This document shows, one piece after another, positions 47,078 through 56,153 of a DNA stretch of 64,000 nt (position 1 is its first letter; each line of letters opens with the position of its first letter). The stretch covers positions 186,001-250,000 of the forward strand of contig NZ_CVPC01000005.1 in the NCBI RefSeq assembly GCF_001049735.1. Reading direction: 5' to 3'. Source of the stretch: Nereida ignava (GTDB lineage: Bacteria; Pseudomonadota; Alphaproteobacteria; Rhodobacterales; Rhodobacteraceae). The position numbers and the translations under genes were made by a program. Under the pieces are notes generated by a model. That model saw only the letters and a list, made by a program, of their open reading frames with translations, did not search any database and was not told the origin of the DNA.

Positions 47078-48212
47078 TTTCCAGCCCTTCAATTAAATCA
47101 TCTTTTGTCAGTGCAAAATCAGATGCAATCCAGCGGTCTTTTGCATCCCGAAGGGCCGCGCCCAACTTAGCGCCCGAATACGCCGGCATAAGGTCAGCAG
47201 CAACCAAAGGGAAAACCGCCTCTGCCCCACGGCGGACGTCATTTAACCCATTCAATGGTTGCTCAAACATCGCAGCGCGCAGGGCAAGGCACAACGCACC
47301 AACCTCAAATCCATATTCATGACCCAATGCAGCAGCCGCGGTCGTTGATCCCATCTCAGCGCGGTAAATCGCAAACCGTTTCTGCTGTGCGTTGCTTAAC
47401 CGCAACGTCGAAACATCACCTGTGACAGCAGCAAGTCGCGCCATTGGGTCAACATCCAAATCCGCGCTCAGATGCACAAAAACCGGCAATATATTCGTGA
47501 CCCCGCCTTCAACAACGGCATTCAGAACCCCGGTTTGCGCCATTGCAGACACGGCAAGGCTTGGGTCAGGCGCGGTCATAAGCTTAACCACTTCAGCGCC
47601 AATACGCTCGCGGGCGATTTGCCCTAACCCTTCGATACCACCAGCACAGGCTGCCAGAGCATCCGCATCAACCCCAAGCTCAGGAATACCGTACCAAGCC
47701 TGAAATCTGAAAAACCGCAGAATGCGCAAGTAGTCCTCGGCAACGCGATCATCCGCGTCACCAATAAACCTGACACGGCCCGCATGAAGGTCAGGCAGAC
47801 CGTTTAACGGATCAATCACCTCACCACTTTGGTTGGCGTACAACGCATTCATTGTAAAATCGCGCCGCTTAGCATCTTCAATGATTGATGTAGAAAACGC
47901 CACTTTTGCGTGCCGGCCATCCGTCTCAACATCACTTCTGAATGTAGTCACTTCAAACGGGGAGCCATGTGCCACAACAGTGACTGTGCCATGCTCAATA
48001 CCTGTCGGAATAACGCGAAGGCCTGCTGCTGCTGCGCGAGCAATTACTTCGGTTGGAACAAGGGACGTAGCCATATCCAAGTCAGTTATGGCACGCCCCA
48101 TCAACGCGTTTCGCACACATCCGCCCACGACATATCCCGCGCCGCCGTCGGCATTGAGTAGGGCCAAAACAGTCTGCGGTGCTTTTGCTTGCAGCCAGTC
48201 AAATTGTGTCAT
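47070..48212 (-). CDS. cca: CCA tRNA nucleotidyltransferase
   Basis: Adds or repairs the CCA end of tRNA. 380 residues. The class II head domain shows GYVVGGCVRNALMGRAITDL followed by DMATS (the DxD metal pair), TFRSDVETDGRHAKVAFS and RRDFTMNALY, with FIGDADDRVAEDYLRILRFF in the neck. No HD domain is evident. The ATG at 48212 overlaps the NUDIX gene by ATGA; the frame is open upstream but the coupled start gives the family N-terminus. Confidence 0.95.
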   Translation of the reverse strand: MTQFDWLQAKAPQTVLALLNADGGAGYVVGGCVRNALMGRAITDLDMATSLVPTEVIARAAAAGLRVIPTGIEHGTVTVVAHGSPFEVTTFRSDVETDGRHAKVAFSTSIIEDAKRRDFTMNALYANQSGEVIDPLNGLPDLHAGRVRFIGDADDRVAEDYLRILRFFRFQAWYGIPELGVDADALAACAGGIEGLGQIARERIGAEVVKLMTAPDPSLAVSAMAQTGVLNAVVEGGVTNILPVFVHLSADLDVDPMARLAAVTGDVSTLRLSNAQQKRFAIYRAEMGSTTAAAALGHEYGFEVGALCLALRAAMFEQPLNGLNDVRRGAEAVFPLVAADLMPAYSGAKLGAALRDAKDRWIASDFALTKDDLIEGLENG

Positions 48213-48805
48213 TGCGCCGCCTCCGCGAGCGTTCTTAGCATGCGCGCTGTGGCCCCCCAAATATAATAAGGGCCAAACGGTACCGTATAATAAGACCGCC
48301 ATGTACCGGACCAGCGGCGCGACTGCACCGCATACTTGTCTGCATCCAAAAGATGATCAAGCGGCACCCAAAAAGCTTCGTCCACTTCGCCGGCTTCGCA
48401 GACCACTTCAAAAGGTTCTTTCAACAAAGCAACAACAGGTGTCACATCGAAGCTTGTTACAGTGATATGTGTTGGCAGTGTTCCAAGCACGTCCACCACA
48501 CCGTCAGGCAACCCAACTTCCTCACGCGCCTCACGCAAGGCGGTTTCAATGACATCCGCGTCTTCGGGGTCTTGCTTGCCACCTGGAAACGCAATCTGCC
48601 CTGGGTGATGGCGCAGCTTGGCAGAACGCTTGGTCAGCAAAACTTCCTGCGCACCCGTGGTTTCACGTATCAAAACAAGCACTCCCGCAGGACGCGTTTT
48701 GCTGGTTGGGTGAGTCAAGTCAGGGTTTAGATCAAAATCGGATGAGGCCCCCTGCGCAGTCGCAAGGAACCCCAACATTTGAGATCTTAGATCAGTCAGA
48801 GGCAC
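48209..48805 (-). CDS. CoA pyrophosphatase-like NUDIX hydrolase
   Basis: About 198 residues. The CoA-type lead motif LLTKRSAKLRHHPGQIAFPG is followed by GKQDPEDADVIETALREARE and EVGLP, the NUDIX box. Such enzymes split coenzyme A and its oxidised forms to phosphopantetheine and 3',5'-ADP. Start uncertain: GTG at 48805 overlaps the hslO end by 14 bases and has GAGG 6 bases upstream; ATG at 48778 lacks a ribosome binding site. Second of the hslO-nudL-cca-methyltransferase run, all joined by overlaps. Confidence 0.88.
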   Translation of the reverse strand: MPLTDLRSQMLGFLATAQGASSDFDLNPDLTHPTSKTRPAGVLVLIRETTGAQEVLLTKRSAKLRHHPGQIAFPGGKQDPEDADVIETALREAREEVGLPDGVVDVLGTLPTHITVTSFDVTPVVALLKEPFEVVCEAGEVDEAFWVPLDHLLDADKYAVQSRRWSGTWRSYYTVPFGPYYIWGATARMLRTLAEAAQ

Positions 48806-49790
48806 CTTCTGCCTCGAATCCAACTGTCTTTGGGTCCATTTCGTAATGTGCGCCACAGAACTGGCAATCCGCTTCAACCAACCCCTCGTCGGTGGTCATG
48901 TGACCAATGTCTGAGGCAGAATAAATTGATAGGCTTTGCTTCACGCGCTCTTCAGAACATGTGCATCCAAAGCGAACCGGTTGGGCTTCATATACACGGG
49001 GCTCTTCCTCGTGGAACAAACGCAGCAACAAATCTGTTGGCGATACGGAGGGGCCGATCAACTCAAGCTCCTCGACAGTATCAAGCAGCACATTGGCGCG
49101 CGTCCAGTTTTCCGCCGCATCGTCCTCCAGAAGATCAGAGGCTGTAACCAACGCCTCACCAGATCCATCTGGCGCATCTTTCTTTGCCATCAAAGGCGAT
49201 GCCTTGGGCATGTGCTGCAACATCACGCCGCCCGCGCGCCAGCTTTCCTGTTCGTCCGCAATTGTGGAGCGGCCGAAAGTAAGCGCAAAGCGCGTTGGCA
49301 GTTGCTCGGATTGAGCAAAATACGCCTCTGCACACGCTGACAGCGAGCCACCCGCAATCGGTGTGATGCCCTGATAGGGCTGGGTGCCTTTGCCTTGATC
49401 AATCAAGATCGCAAAATAACCATTACCGATTTGGTCGTACCCATCACCGTTCAGATCGATCGCGTCTTTGTCATAGCTGGCATAGGCCCTAATGCGTGCC
49501 GGCTGTCCGTCATCGGTTGGGCCGTAGTAATCCGTCGCGATCAAACGCACTGGACCGTTGCCGCGCACCTGCAAAGAAAGCTTCCAACGCAGCGCGATGG
49601 TTTGACCGATTAGCGCTGTTAACAGCGACATTTCCGCCACGAGCGCCTCAATCAGGGGCGGATAATCATGTTGCGCCAAAACGTGATCCAGCACCCCATC
49701 AAGACGCGCAACGCGGCCTCGAATATCCGATTGATCAAGTTGGAACGGTAGGACAGTGTCGTCCCAAGCAATTTTCGATGTGTTCGACAT
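48792..49790 (-). CDS. hslO: Redox-regulated chaperone Hsp33
   Basis: Chaperone switched on by oxidation that holds unfolding proteins. About 332 residues from the ATG at 49790, which has AGGA 7 bases upstream; the frame is open 35 codons further but crosses the divergent gene start. Family features are LPFQLDQSDIRGRVARLDGV at the N-terminus, PYQGITPIAGGSLSACAEAY, and the C-terminal zinc switch CTCSEERV...CQFCGAHY. First gene of a five-kilobase minus run of RNA and stress genes. Confidence 0.96.
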   Translation of the reverse strand: MSNTSKIAWDDTVLPFQLDQSDIRGRVARLDGVLDHVLAQHDYPPLIEALVAEMSLLTALIGQTIALRWKLSLQVRGNGPVRLIATDYYGPTDDGQPARIRAYASYDKDAIDLNGDGYDQIGNGYFAILIDQGKGTQPYQGITPIAGGSLSACAEAYFAQSEQLPTRFALTFGRSTIADEQESWRAGGVMLQHMPKASPLMAKKDAPDGSGEALVTASDLLEDDAAENWTRANVLLDTVEELELIGPSVSPTDLLLRLFHEEEPRVYEAQPVRFGCTCSEERVKQSLSIYSASDIGHMTTDEGLVEADCQFCGAHYEMDPKTVGFEAEGASD

Positions 49791-49867
49791 GTGATTTCCT
49801 AAGCCGGGTCGTGGCGACATATCGTGGCAATATAGGCACGTAAAGCACGCAAAAAAGGGGCAGCGCC

Positions 49868-50311
49868 ATGATGATGCGAATTGGAGAGACACCAAAGGCC
49901 GGTCAGCGCTACGTTCATCGCCCCGGAGCCTACGCTATTTTGCGACGTGGAAGCGACATACTTCTGACCTTTCAAGAACGGCCAGAACCTGAATTTCAAC
50001 TTCCTGGCGGCGGCGTTGAGGTTGGTGAACATCCAATCCCCGCCCTGCACCGTGAAATCTTTGAGGAGACCGGCTGGCGCGCTGCTAATCTTCGAAAACT
50101 GGGCGCCTTTCGTCGGTTCACGTTTATGCCCGAGTACGATCTTTGGGCCGAAAAGCTGTGTTCCGTTTACGTGGGAACACCTGTTTTAAAATTGAGTGAC
50201 CCTATTGAAAAAGGCCACCATGCGGTCTGGATGCCAATGAGCGAGGCAGTTGACGCATTGGGTAATGATGGTGACCGGATGTTTTTGAGTAGCCTTATTG
50301 AGCAGCTCTGA
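49868..50311 (+). CDS. NUDIX hydrolase of unknown substrate
   Basis: 147 residues. NUDIX box GGGVEVGEHPIPALHREIFE followed by ETGW (GX5EX7REUXEEXGU with Phe at one hydrophobic place). The lead-in AYAILRRGSDILLTFQERPE is not that of MutT or CoA hydrolases. Three ATG codons start the frame (49868, 49871, 49874), with AAGGGGC about 8 bases ahead of the first. Divergent from hslO across 77 bases. Its 3' end overlaps the response-regulator gene on the other strand by 17 bases. Substrate not predictable. Confidence 0.88.
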   Translation: MMMRIGETPKAGQRYVHRPGAYAILRRGSDILLTFQERPEPEFQLPGGGVEVGEHPIPALHREIFEETGWRAANLRKLGAFRRFTFMPEYDLWAEKLCSVYVGTPVLKLSDPIEKGHHAVWMPMSEAVDALGNDGDRMFLSSLIEQL

Positions 50312-51545
50312 ACCCCAGCGAAATTGCCGACAAATCATCTTCAAGGTCATTTGAGCCAGTAAACCGCGTGACCTCATCAACGACTTGATTCAAAAGGCGG
50401 TCGCCACTGAGGGCGCGACTTCGCTGTAGCAACTCGCAAAGCCCATGTTCTGCGAACATCTCACCTTTTTTGTTCAGCGCCTCGGTGATCCCATCTGACC
50501 CAATAAAGACCCGATCACCGGCATAAAGTTGAATATGAGACAATTCATATGACGCACCCTGGATCAATCCCACCGGCAATCCACCAGCGCCAAGAAGCTG
50601 TACCGAGCCCGCACTTCGCTGCAGGATTGGGTGCGGATGGCCTGCTTGGCAAAATGAAAAATCTCCCGTTTCAGTATTAATCACCCCATAAAGAATGGTG
50701 AAATAATGTTCTGTCGCAATTTCTGAAAACATCATTTCATTGAGACGTCGGACAACCCGTTCCGGAGAGACAGCCACTGGCCTGCCCGCTTGGTTATCAA
50801 TGGCGACGTTTTGTACAGGATCACCAGCCGAGAGATACCCCGCAAGGCGCGCCGTCATCAACGCGCTTGATACGCCATGACCCGACACATCAAGACCAAA
50901 CAGACCCACCTGATTTTCGTTAATCTTAAAGTACCCAACTAGATCGCCGCCAACATGACCGCTGGACCGTAATCCAAGCGAAATGCTGGCACGACCAAAG
51001 GTTACATTTGGCTCTGGCAAAAGCGACATTTGAAGCGTTTTCGCCTGCTGTAAGTCGCGGTCTAAAATATCATATAGGCGCTGAATTTCGCTCAACGCAC
51101 CAGCGATTTCAGCGTTTCGGATAAATAGCTCACGTTGCATTTCAACAATCCGGTGGCCTGCACCCAACCTCGCCTGAAGTTCAGAACCGTCCACAGGCTT
51201 TGTCAGGAAATCATCCGCGCCTGCTTCAAGCCCAAACGCAATATCTGCCGCATCACCCTTGGTGGTGAGCAGCACAAAATACGTGTAGGTTCCGTCTTCC
51301 ATAGCGCGAAATTTTTGGCAAAACTCTGGCCCTGTTAGTTGCGGCATCATCCAATCGCTGATGATAACGTCAAACTGCGTGCTGCGGCACATCTCAAGCG
51401 CCTCTGCGCCATCCGTCGCCTGAGTTACATTATAACCACGTGCCTCTAGAATTTTTGATAAGATACGCCTTTGAAGGGCACTATCATCAGCAACCAGCAC
51501 GCGTTTGGCTACATTCTTGGCGTTTTCTGGCTGTTCCAAAATCAT
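50295..51545 (-). CDS. Response regulator with PP2C-type (SpoIIE/RsbU) phosphatase output domain
   Basis: 416 residues. Receiver domain (about 15-135): acidic pocket in VLVADDSALQRRILSKILEA, phospho-acceptor Asp in DVIISDWMMPQLTGPEF, Thr and Lys in FVLLTTKGDAADIAFGLEAG and DDFLTKPVDG. A coiled-coil linker (about 140-180) follows. The PPM/SpoIIE phosphatase domain shows SSGHVGGDLVGYF, GLFGLDVSGHGVSSALMTAR and VFIGSDGITEA. Such proteins dephosphorylate an anti-sigma-factor antagonist or similar partner. Divergent from a lone Hpt gene 109 bases away, which probably feeds or drains the receiver. A 14-base palindrome touches the start. Confidence 0.93.
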   Translation of the reverse strand: MILEQPENAKNVAKRVLVADDSALQRRILSKILEARGYNVTQATDGAEALEMCRSTQFDVIISDWMMPQLTGPEFCQKFRAMEDGTYTYFVLLTTKGDAADIAFGLEAGADDFLTKPVDGSELQARLGAGHRIVEMQRELFIRNAEIAGALSEIQRLYDILDRDLQQAKTLQMSLLPEPNVTFGRASISLGLRSSGHVGGDLVGYFKINENQVGLFGLDVSGHGVSSALMTARLAGYLSAGDPVQNVAIDNQAGRPVAVSPERVVRRLNEMMFSEIATEHYFTILYGVINTETGDFSFCQAGHPHPILQRSAGSVQLLGAGGLPVGLIQGASYELSHIQLYAGDRVFIGSDGITEALNKKGEMFAEHGLCELLQRSRALSGDRLLNQVVDEVTRFTGSNDLEDDLSAISLGFRAAQ

Positions 51546-51546
51546 C

Positions 51547-51560
51547 TGACACGCGTGTCA
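51547..51560. promoter_or_regulatory. Perfect 14-base palindrome at the start of the response-regulator/PP2C gene
   Basis: TGACACGCGTGTCA at 51547-51560, one base upstream of the ATG (51545). It occupies the place where a ribosome binding site would be. Could be a protein operator (TGACA/TGTCA half sites) or a translation-blocking hairpin; no known factor assigned. Confidence 0.45.
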
Positions 51561-51654
51561 CGAAGGCTTGAAGATTAAGTTAAGATTTCCTCGATTTCAG
51601 TCATGTTAAATTAAAACTCTTTGCCGATATCTGGTGTAATACCGGGGGAATAAA

Positions 51655-51987
51655 ATGATTGATTGGGCGCAAGTCAGGGCATTGCAAAGCGATGTCGGCG
51701 ACGAGATATTTGATGAAGTCGTTAAAATTTTTGACATTGAAACGCGCGGGCTTATTGGCGCGCTTGAGGGCAGTACAACAGATGCTGAGCGCTCTAAAAT
51801 TGCGCACGGTATTCGCGGAAGTGCGGTTAACTTCGGCATGTCCGATGTGGTTGAAGCCGCAAAACAGATCGAACAACAGCCCGAAAATGTTGCTCACGTT
51901 GCTACCCTGCGACAGGCCTATGACAGCACGATCGATGTGTTTCTAACCAACCTTGGTGCCAAGCGCCTAAATCAGGAATTCGGCTAG
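51655..51987 (+). CDS. Histidine phosphotransfer (Hpt) domain protein
   Basis: 110 residues, a single four-helix Hpt module. The phospho-His is in KIAHGIRGSAVNFGMSDVVE (His about residue 50; typical form AHxLKGSAxxxG). GGGGGA stands 6 bases before the ATG, a strong ribosome binding site. Divergent from the receiver/PP2C gene, so the natural reading is a phosphorelay shuttle for it; the histidine kinase is not in the window. Its 3' end overlaps ilvA by 21 bases on the opposite strand. Confidence 0.88.
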   Translation: MIDWAQVRALQSDVGDEIFDEVVKIFDIETRGLIGALEGSTTDAERSKIAHGIRGSAVNFGMSDVVEAAKQIEQQPENVAHVATLRQAYDSTIDVFLTNLGAKRLNQEFG

Positions 51988-53214
51988 CGCACCATCGTTG
52001 GTGATGTCGCGGTAGCCAAAGCCACCCTGCTCCATCAAATCCGTAAGACGTGTGAAGCTGGATGGATCAGTAGTTTCGATACCAATCAAGACAGACCCAA
52101 AGTTGCGCGCTGACTTTTTGAGATACTCAAACCGTGCAATGTCGTCACTGGGTCCAAGCATGTGAAGGAAATCTTTCAAGGCGCCGGGTCGTTGGGGCAT
52201 CCGAAGAATGTAGTACTTCTTCAAACCAGCCGATCGCTGCGCCCGCTCTTTCACTTCCGGTAGCCTTTCGAAATCGAAATTGCCGCCCGAAGCGATACAA
52301 ACCACCCGTTTGCCCCGAATATCGTTCGAAATGTCTTTAAGTGCATCAAGCGCCAACGCGCCCGCAGGTTCGAGCACGACACCTTCAGTATTCAACATAT
52401 CCAACATGGTTGTGCAAATACGGTCTTCGGCAATTCTGATGACGCGATTCAGCGGTGTGTCCTTTAGAACATCAAACGTTGCATCGCCGATTTGCCCAAC
52501 CGCCGCACCATCAACAAAAGTATCAACATGATCCAGCGCAACCGGCACACCCGCCTCAAGCGCTGCCGTTAGGTTTGCTCCACCTTCGGGTTCAACCAAG
52601 TACAAATCAGCATCAGACCCCTGACTGGCCATGTAAGCAATCACGCCCGATGAAATACCGCCGCCGCCCACAGGTAAGACAATCACGTCAGGCGCAGCAC
52701 CAAGCTGTTGCATCATCTCAACTGCAACTGACGCCTGTCCTTCAATCACATCGGGGTCGTCAAAGGGCGATAGAAAATGCGCGCGCTGTTCATCACAATA
52801 AGCGCGTGCGGCAGCCAGAGTACTGTCGAAATAATCTCCAACCAACACAATCTCGATCGCATCCCCACCGAAAATACGTGTTTTATCAATCTTCTGCTGC
52901 GGCGTTGTTACAGGCATAAATATCACGCCGCGTCGCCCAAAATGCTTACATACATAAGCAACGCCCTGGGCGTGATTTCCCGCACTCGCGGCCACAAACA
53001 ACTGCTGATCCGGGGTCTGCGCCAAACACTTGCGCATCGCATTAAATGCACCGCGAATTTTGTAACTGCGCACAGGCGTCAGATCTTCTCGCTTTAGCCA
53101 GATATCAGCATCGTACATTTCGCTAAGATGCGCATTTCTTTGAAGTGGCGATGCCTCGAACAAGGCGCGCATTTCTGCCTCGGATGCTTTAGCTCTTTGT
53201 ACAAAATCGGTCAT
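51967..53214 (-). CDS. ilvA: Threonine ammonia-lyase (threonine dehydratase)
   Basis: PLP enzyme making 2-oxobutanoate from threonine for isoleucine synthesis. 415 residues from the ATG at 53214 (AGGGA 7 bases upstream). The PLP lysine is in [14 protein letters not shown], the phosphate loop is [18 protein letters not shown], and [20 protein letters not shown] is typical of the family. The C-terminal part (from about 335, [20 protein letters not shown]) is one ACT-like regulatory domain, half of what E. coli IlvA carries. This is the shorter form also found in Corynebacterium. Divergent from argG. Confidence 0.95.
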   Translation of the reverse strand: MTDFVQRAKASEAEMRALFEASPLQRNAHLSEMYDADIWLKREDLTPVRSYKIRGAFNAMRKCLAQTPDQQLFVAASAGNHAQGVAYVCKHFGRRGVIFMPVTTPQQKIDKTRIFGGDAIEIVLVGDYFDSTLAAARAYCDEQRAHFLSPFDDPDVIEGQASVAVEMMQQLGAAPDVIVLPVGGGGISSGVIAYMASQGSDADLYLVEPEGGANLTAALEAGVPVALDHVDTFVDGAAVGQIGDATFDVLKDTPLNRVIRIAEDRICTTMLDMLNTEGVVLEPAGALALDALKDISNDIRGKRVVCIASGGNFDFERLPEVKERAQRSAGLKKYYILRMPQRPGALKDFLHMLGPSDDIARFEYLKKSARNFGSVLIGIETTDPSSFTRLTDLMEQGGFGYRDITNDGALAEFLI

Positions 53215-53331
53215 GTGCATTCCCTTTGGTCGCGCCACCCTATCACAGAACAATGTTTCAGAAAGCAGCATCCCTTGCCGCAGGTAACAAAACGGATTAT
53301 CCCGCCGCCATACGTGATCAGGAGAACGCCA

Positions 53332-54549
53332 ATGTCTGCACCCAAAAAAGTCGTCCTTGCCTATTCAGGTGGCCTCGACACATCCATCATCTTGAAGTGG
53401 CTGCAGACAGAATATGGCTGCGAAGTGGTGACTTTCACTGCAGATTTGGGTCAAGGCGAAGAACTTGAGCCAGCGCGCGCCAAAGCTGAAATGATGGGCG
53501 CTTCTGACATCTACATTGAAGACGTTCGTGAGGAATTTGTTCGCGATTTCGTTTTCCCAATGTTCCGTGCCAATGCCGTTTACGAAGGTCTTTACCTACT
53601 CGGCACCTCAATTGCGCGGCCACTGATCTCAAAGCGCCTTGTAGAAATTGCTGAAGAAACTGGCGCAGACGCAATTGCACACGGCGCAACCGGCAAGGGC
53701 AATGACCAGGTTCGCTTCGAGCTGGCTGCATACGCGCTGAACCCTGATATCAAAGTCATCGCTCCATGGCGTGAATGGGACTTGTCCAGCCGCACCAAAC
53801 TGATCGACTTTGCTGAGAAAAACCAAATCCCAATCGCAAAAGACAAGCGCGGCGAAGCACCATTCAGCGTTGACGCAAACCTTCTGCACACCTCGTCTGA
53901 AGGCAAGGTTCTGGAAGACCCGGCCGTAGAAGCCCCCGATTATGTCTACCAACGCACGGTCCACCCAGAAGACGCGCCGGACACACCTGAATTCATCGAG
54001 ATCGGCTTTGAAAAAGGTGACGCAGTAAGCATCAACGGCAAAGCAATGTCGCCTGCCGAAGTGCTGACCGAATTGAACACAATTGGTGGCCGCAACGGTG
54101 TTGGTCGCCTTGATCTGGTTGAAGGCCGCTTTGTGGGCATGAAGTCACGCGGTATCTATGAGACACCGGGCGGAACTGTCCTGCTTGAAGCACACCGCGG
54201 CATTGAGCAGATCACGCTGGACCGTGGCGAAGCGCACCTCAAAGACGAACTGATGCCACGCTACGCAGAACTGATCTACAATGGTTTCTGGTTCAGCCCA
54301 GAGCGTGAGATGCTTCAAGCTGCAATCGACCACTCGCAGCGTCACGTGACCGGCACTGTTAAGCTGAAGCTTTACAAAGGCTCCGTGCGCACAGTTGCAC
54401 GCTGGTCTGATCACTCGCTTTACTCTGAAGCACACGTCACATTCGAAGATGACGCAGGCGCTTACGATCAAAAAGATGCAGCAGGCTTTATTCAACTGAA
54501 TGCACTTCGCCTGAAACTTCTCGCCGCGCGCGACCGTCGTCTCAAGTAA
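53332..54549 (+). CDS. argG: Argininosuccinate synthase
   Basis: Joins citrulline and aspartate using ATP in arginine synthesis. 405 residues from the ATG at 53332, with AGGAG 7 bases upstream. The frame is open far upstream but crosses the ilvA promoter region. The PP-loop is [20 protein letters not shown] at the N-terminus. Other family stretches are [36 protein letters not shown] and [17 protein letters not shown]. Stops 6 bases before the convergent sulfotransferase-like gene with no visible terminator. Confidence 0.98.
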   Translation: MSAPKKVVLAYSGGLDTSIILKWLQTEYGCEVVTFTADLGQGEELEPARAKAEMMGASDIYIEDVREEFVRDFVFPMFRANAVYEGLYLLGTSIARPLISKRLVEIAEETGADAIAHGATGKGNDQVRFELAAYALNPDIKVIAPWREWDLSSRTKLIDFAEKNQIPIAKDKRGEAPFSVDANLLHTSSEGKVLEDPAVEAPDYVYQRTVHPEDAPDTPEFIEIGFEKGDAVSINGKAMSPAEVLTELNTIGGRNGVGRLDLVEGRFVGMKSRGIYETPGGTVLLEAHRGIEQITLDRGEAHLKDELMPRYAELIYNGFWFSPEREMLQAAIDHSQRHVTGTVKLKLYKGSVRTVARWSDHSLYSEAHVTFEDDAGAYDQKDAAGFIQLNALRLKLLAARDRRLK

Positions 54550-54555
54550 GATACA

Positions 54556-55254
54556 TCAATCAGGTTTGAGGCAGTACTTTGACAGTGTCTCGTAAATTGG
54601 CAAAGCGCGCTCCAACAGGGACGCGTTTTCTTTTGTGACTTCAGGCAATGGCCCCTCAGCACCAGAAAATCCGGTACTATTGTGCACAGCGCCGTACCAG
54701 TGCTCCGCCCAGACGCCATCAAAATCTTTGGGGCCGCACGGCCACGAAAGCATCGCCTCATCAAACTGAATACCCAGCGCATCGCAAAGCTTACCAAGCA
54801 TTTGCCGCGGATCAGCACGAATATCTGCACTATCAATCACGACGCCGCCAAACGTCTCAAACAACTCAAGCTGCTGCGCAAACCCAAGGTCATCAAACGT
54901 GGGGCTTTCCCGTTTCGCCTGATAGCTGGCAATCACCCGCGCTGGATGTCGAATAAGAAAGGCATTCCTCACATCGCCAAGCCAGTCACGTGAAAACGTC
55001 GGCAACATATGATGTGTCATATGCTTTTCATACTGCAGCGTTTGAGGTTGGTTCAGCGCCATAAGCGCGTCCTGCGCGTTTGTTGGCTGGTTTGCCAATA
55101 TTGCGTCCTGCATCGGGTGAACCAAACCTGTTTGCGCCAAATAGGCGGCATACAACGGCTCATCAACCGCGATGCAATCTGACCTGTTTCCAAACGCATA
55201 CATCATAGCCGTCGACAGGTTGCGTGGACCTGACCACATGGCGATACGCGTCAT
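54556..55254 (-). CDS. Sulfotransferase-like P-loop protein, partner of the adjacent aminotransferase
   Basis: 232 residues. The N-terminal MWSGPRNLSTAMMYAFGNRS resembles the phosphate-binding loop of sulfotransferases. VDEPLYAAYL, LIRHPARVIASYQAK (like the 3'-phosphate-binding segment) and VHNSTGF follow. From memory, these same motifs occur in the N-terminal half of plant 'branched-chain-amino-acid aminotransferase-like' proteins, whose C-terminal half is a class IV aminotransferase. Here the aminotransferase is the gene directly upstream, overlapping by ATGA. No reaction is known to me for this branch, and sulfotransfer is not shown. Confidence 0.85.
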   Translation of the reverse strand: MTRIAMWSGPRNLSTAMMYAFGNRSDCIAVDEPLYAAYLAQTGLVHPMQDAILANQPTNAQDALMALNQPQTLQYEKHMTHHMLPTFSRDWLGDVRNAFLIRHPARVIASYQAKRESPTFDDLGFAQQLELFETFGGVVIDSADIRADPRQMLGKLCDALGIQFDEAMLSWPCGPKDFDGVWAEHWYGAVHNSTGFSGAEGPLPEVTKENASLLERALPIYETLSKYCLKPD

Positions 55255-56153
55255 TGTTGATCAACCAATTTCTTATAAAGCTCGCGCAAGCGCATGGTCA
55301 TAGGCCCCATCTCACCTGTCCCAATCTGGCGTCCGTCAATATGACTAACCGGAGTTTGCGCGCCGAATGTACCCGTCAAAAACGCTTCATCCGCGCCATA
55401 AGTGTCAACAAGTGAGTAATTGCGTTCAAATACGGGGATGTCATTGGCGCGACACAGATCAATCACCTTCTGCCGCGTAATGCCGTTCATGCAGTAATCG
55501 CCCGTGCTAGTCCAAACCGCGCCTTTACGGACAATGAAAAAGTTGCAGGCGTTAGTCGTGTTCACAAAGCCATTAACATCCAACATCAGCCCTTCGTCAG
55601 CACCGGCTTTTTCGGCAGCGATACACGCAAGAATACAGTTTAGTTTACTGTGCGAGTTCAATTTCGGATCTTGGGTCATTGGCAAGCCTCGTAGATGAGG
55701 CACGGTCGCCAGCTTGATTGGTCGCGGAATTTTGGGTTGTGAGTGCTCCATAATAATCACGAATGTCGGACCACTTTGACTTAGACTTGGATGCTGAAAT
55801 GGCCGCGTCTTTGGACCCCTTGTCACCATAAGCCGCGCGTGAGCGTTCGTGGTCATCTCATTAGCAATGCGGGTCTGTTCCAGCGCAGTACGCACTTCTT
55901 CTCGGGTTTTGCCGATATCTAGATCAATCGCTTTTGCGGCCTCAAACAGACGGTCCAAATGCTCATCCAGAAAAGCCCAAACACCGTTATAAAGACGCAA
56001 GCCCTCCCAAACACCGTCGCCCAGCATAAAGCCGCTGTCGTAAACGCTGACCACAGCCTCGGCTTTTGGCACAACACGATCATTCAAATAGATCAAAAGC
56101 GCTTCATTTCGGGCGTCTTCTTCGGCTTGGTGGGTTGTTACGCGCTCATTCAT
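55251..56153 (-). CDS. Class IV PLP aminotransferase, BCAT/D-amino-acid-transaminase-like
   Basis: 300 residues. Fold-type IV signatures are SVYDSGFMLGDGVWEGLRLY (about 40-60), the PLP lysine in KLNSHSKLNCILACIAAEKA (about 168-185), EGLMLDVNGFVNTTNACNFF and GITRQKVIDL. The N-terminal 20 residues are polar and extra. In IlvE proper the segment before Asn is usually E-G; here it is N-T-TNACNFF, close to the plant BCAT-like fusion form. Substrate undetermined. It overlaps the ribokinase-like gene upstream and the sulfotransferase-like gene downstream by 4 bases each, so all three are translated together. Confidence 0.88.
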   Translation of the reverse strand: MNERVTTHQAEEDARNEALLIYLNDRVVPKAEAVVSVYDSGFMLGDGVWEGLRLYNGVWAFLDEHLDRLFEAAKAIDLDIGKTREEVRTALEQTRIANEMTTNAHARLMVTRGPKTRPFQHPSLSQSGPTFVIIMEHSQPKIPRPIKLATVPHLRGLPMTQDPKLNSHSKLNCILACIAAEKAGADEGLMLDVNGFVNTTNACNFFIVRKGAVWTSTGDYCMNGITRQKVIDLCRANDIPVFERNYSLVDTYGADEAFLTGTFGAQTPVSHIDGRQIGTGEMGPMTMRLRELYKKLVDQQ

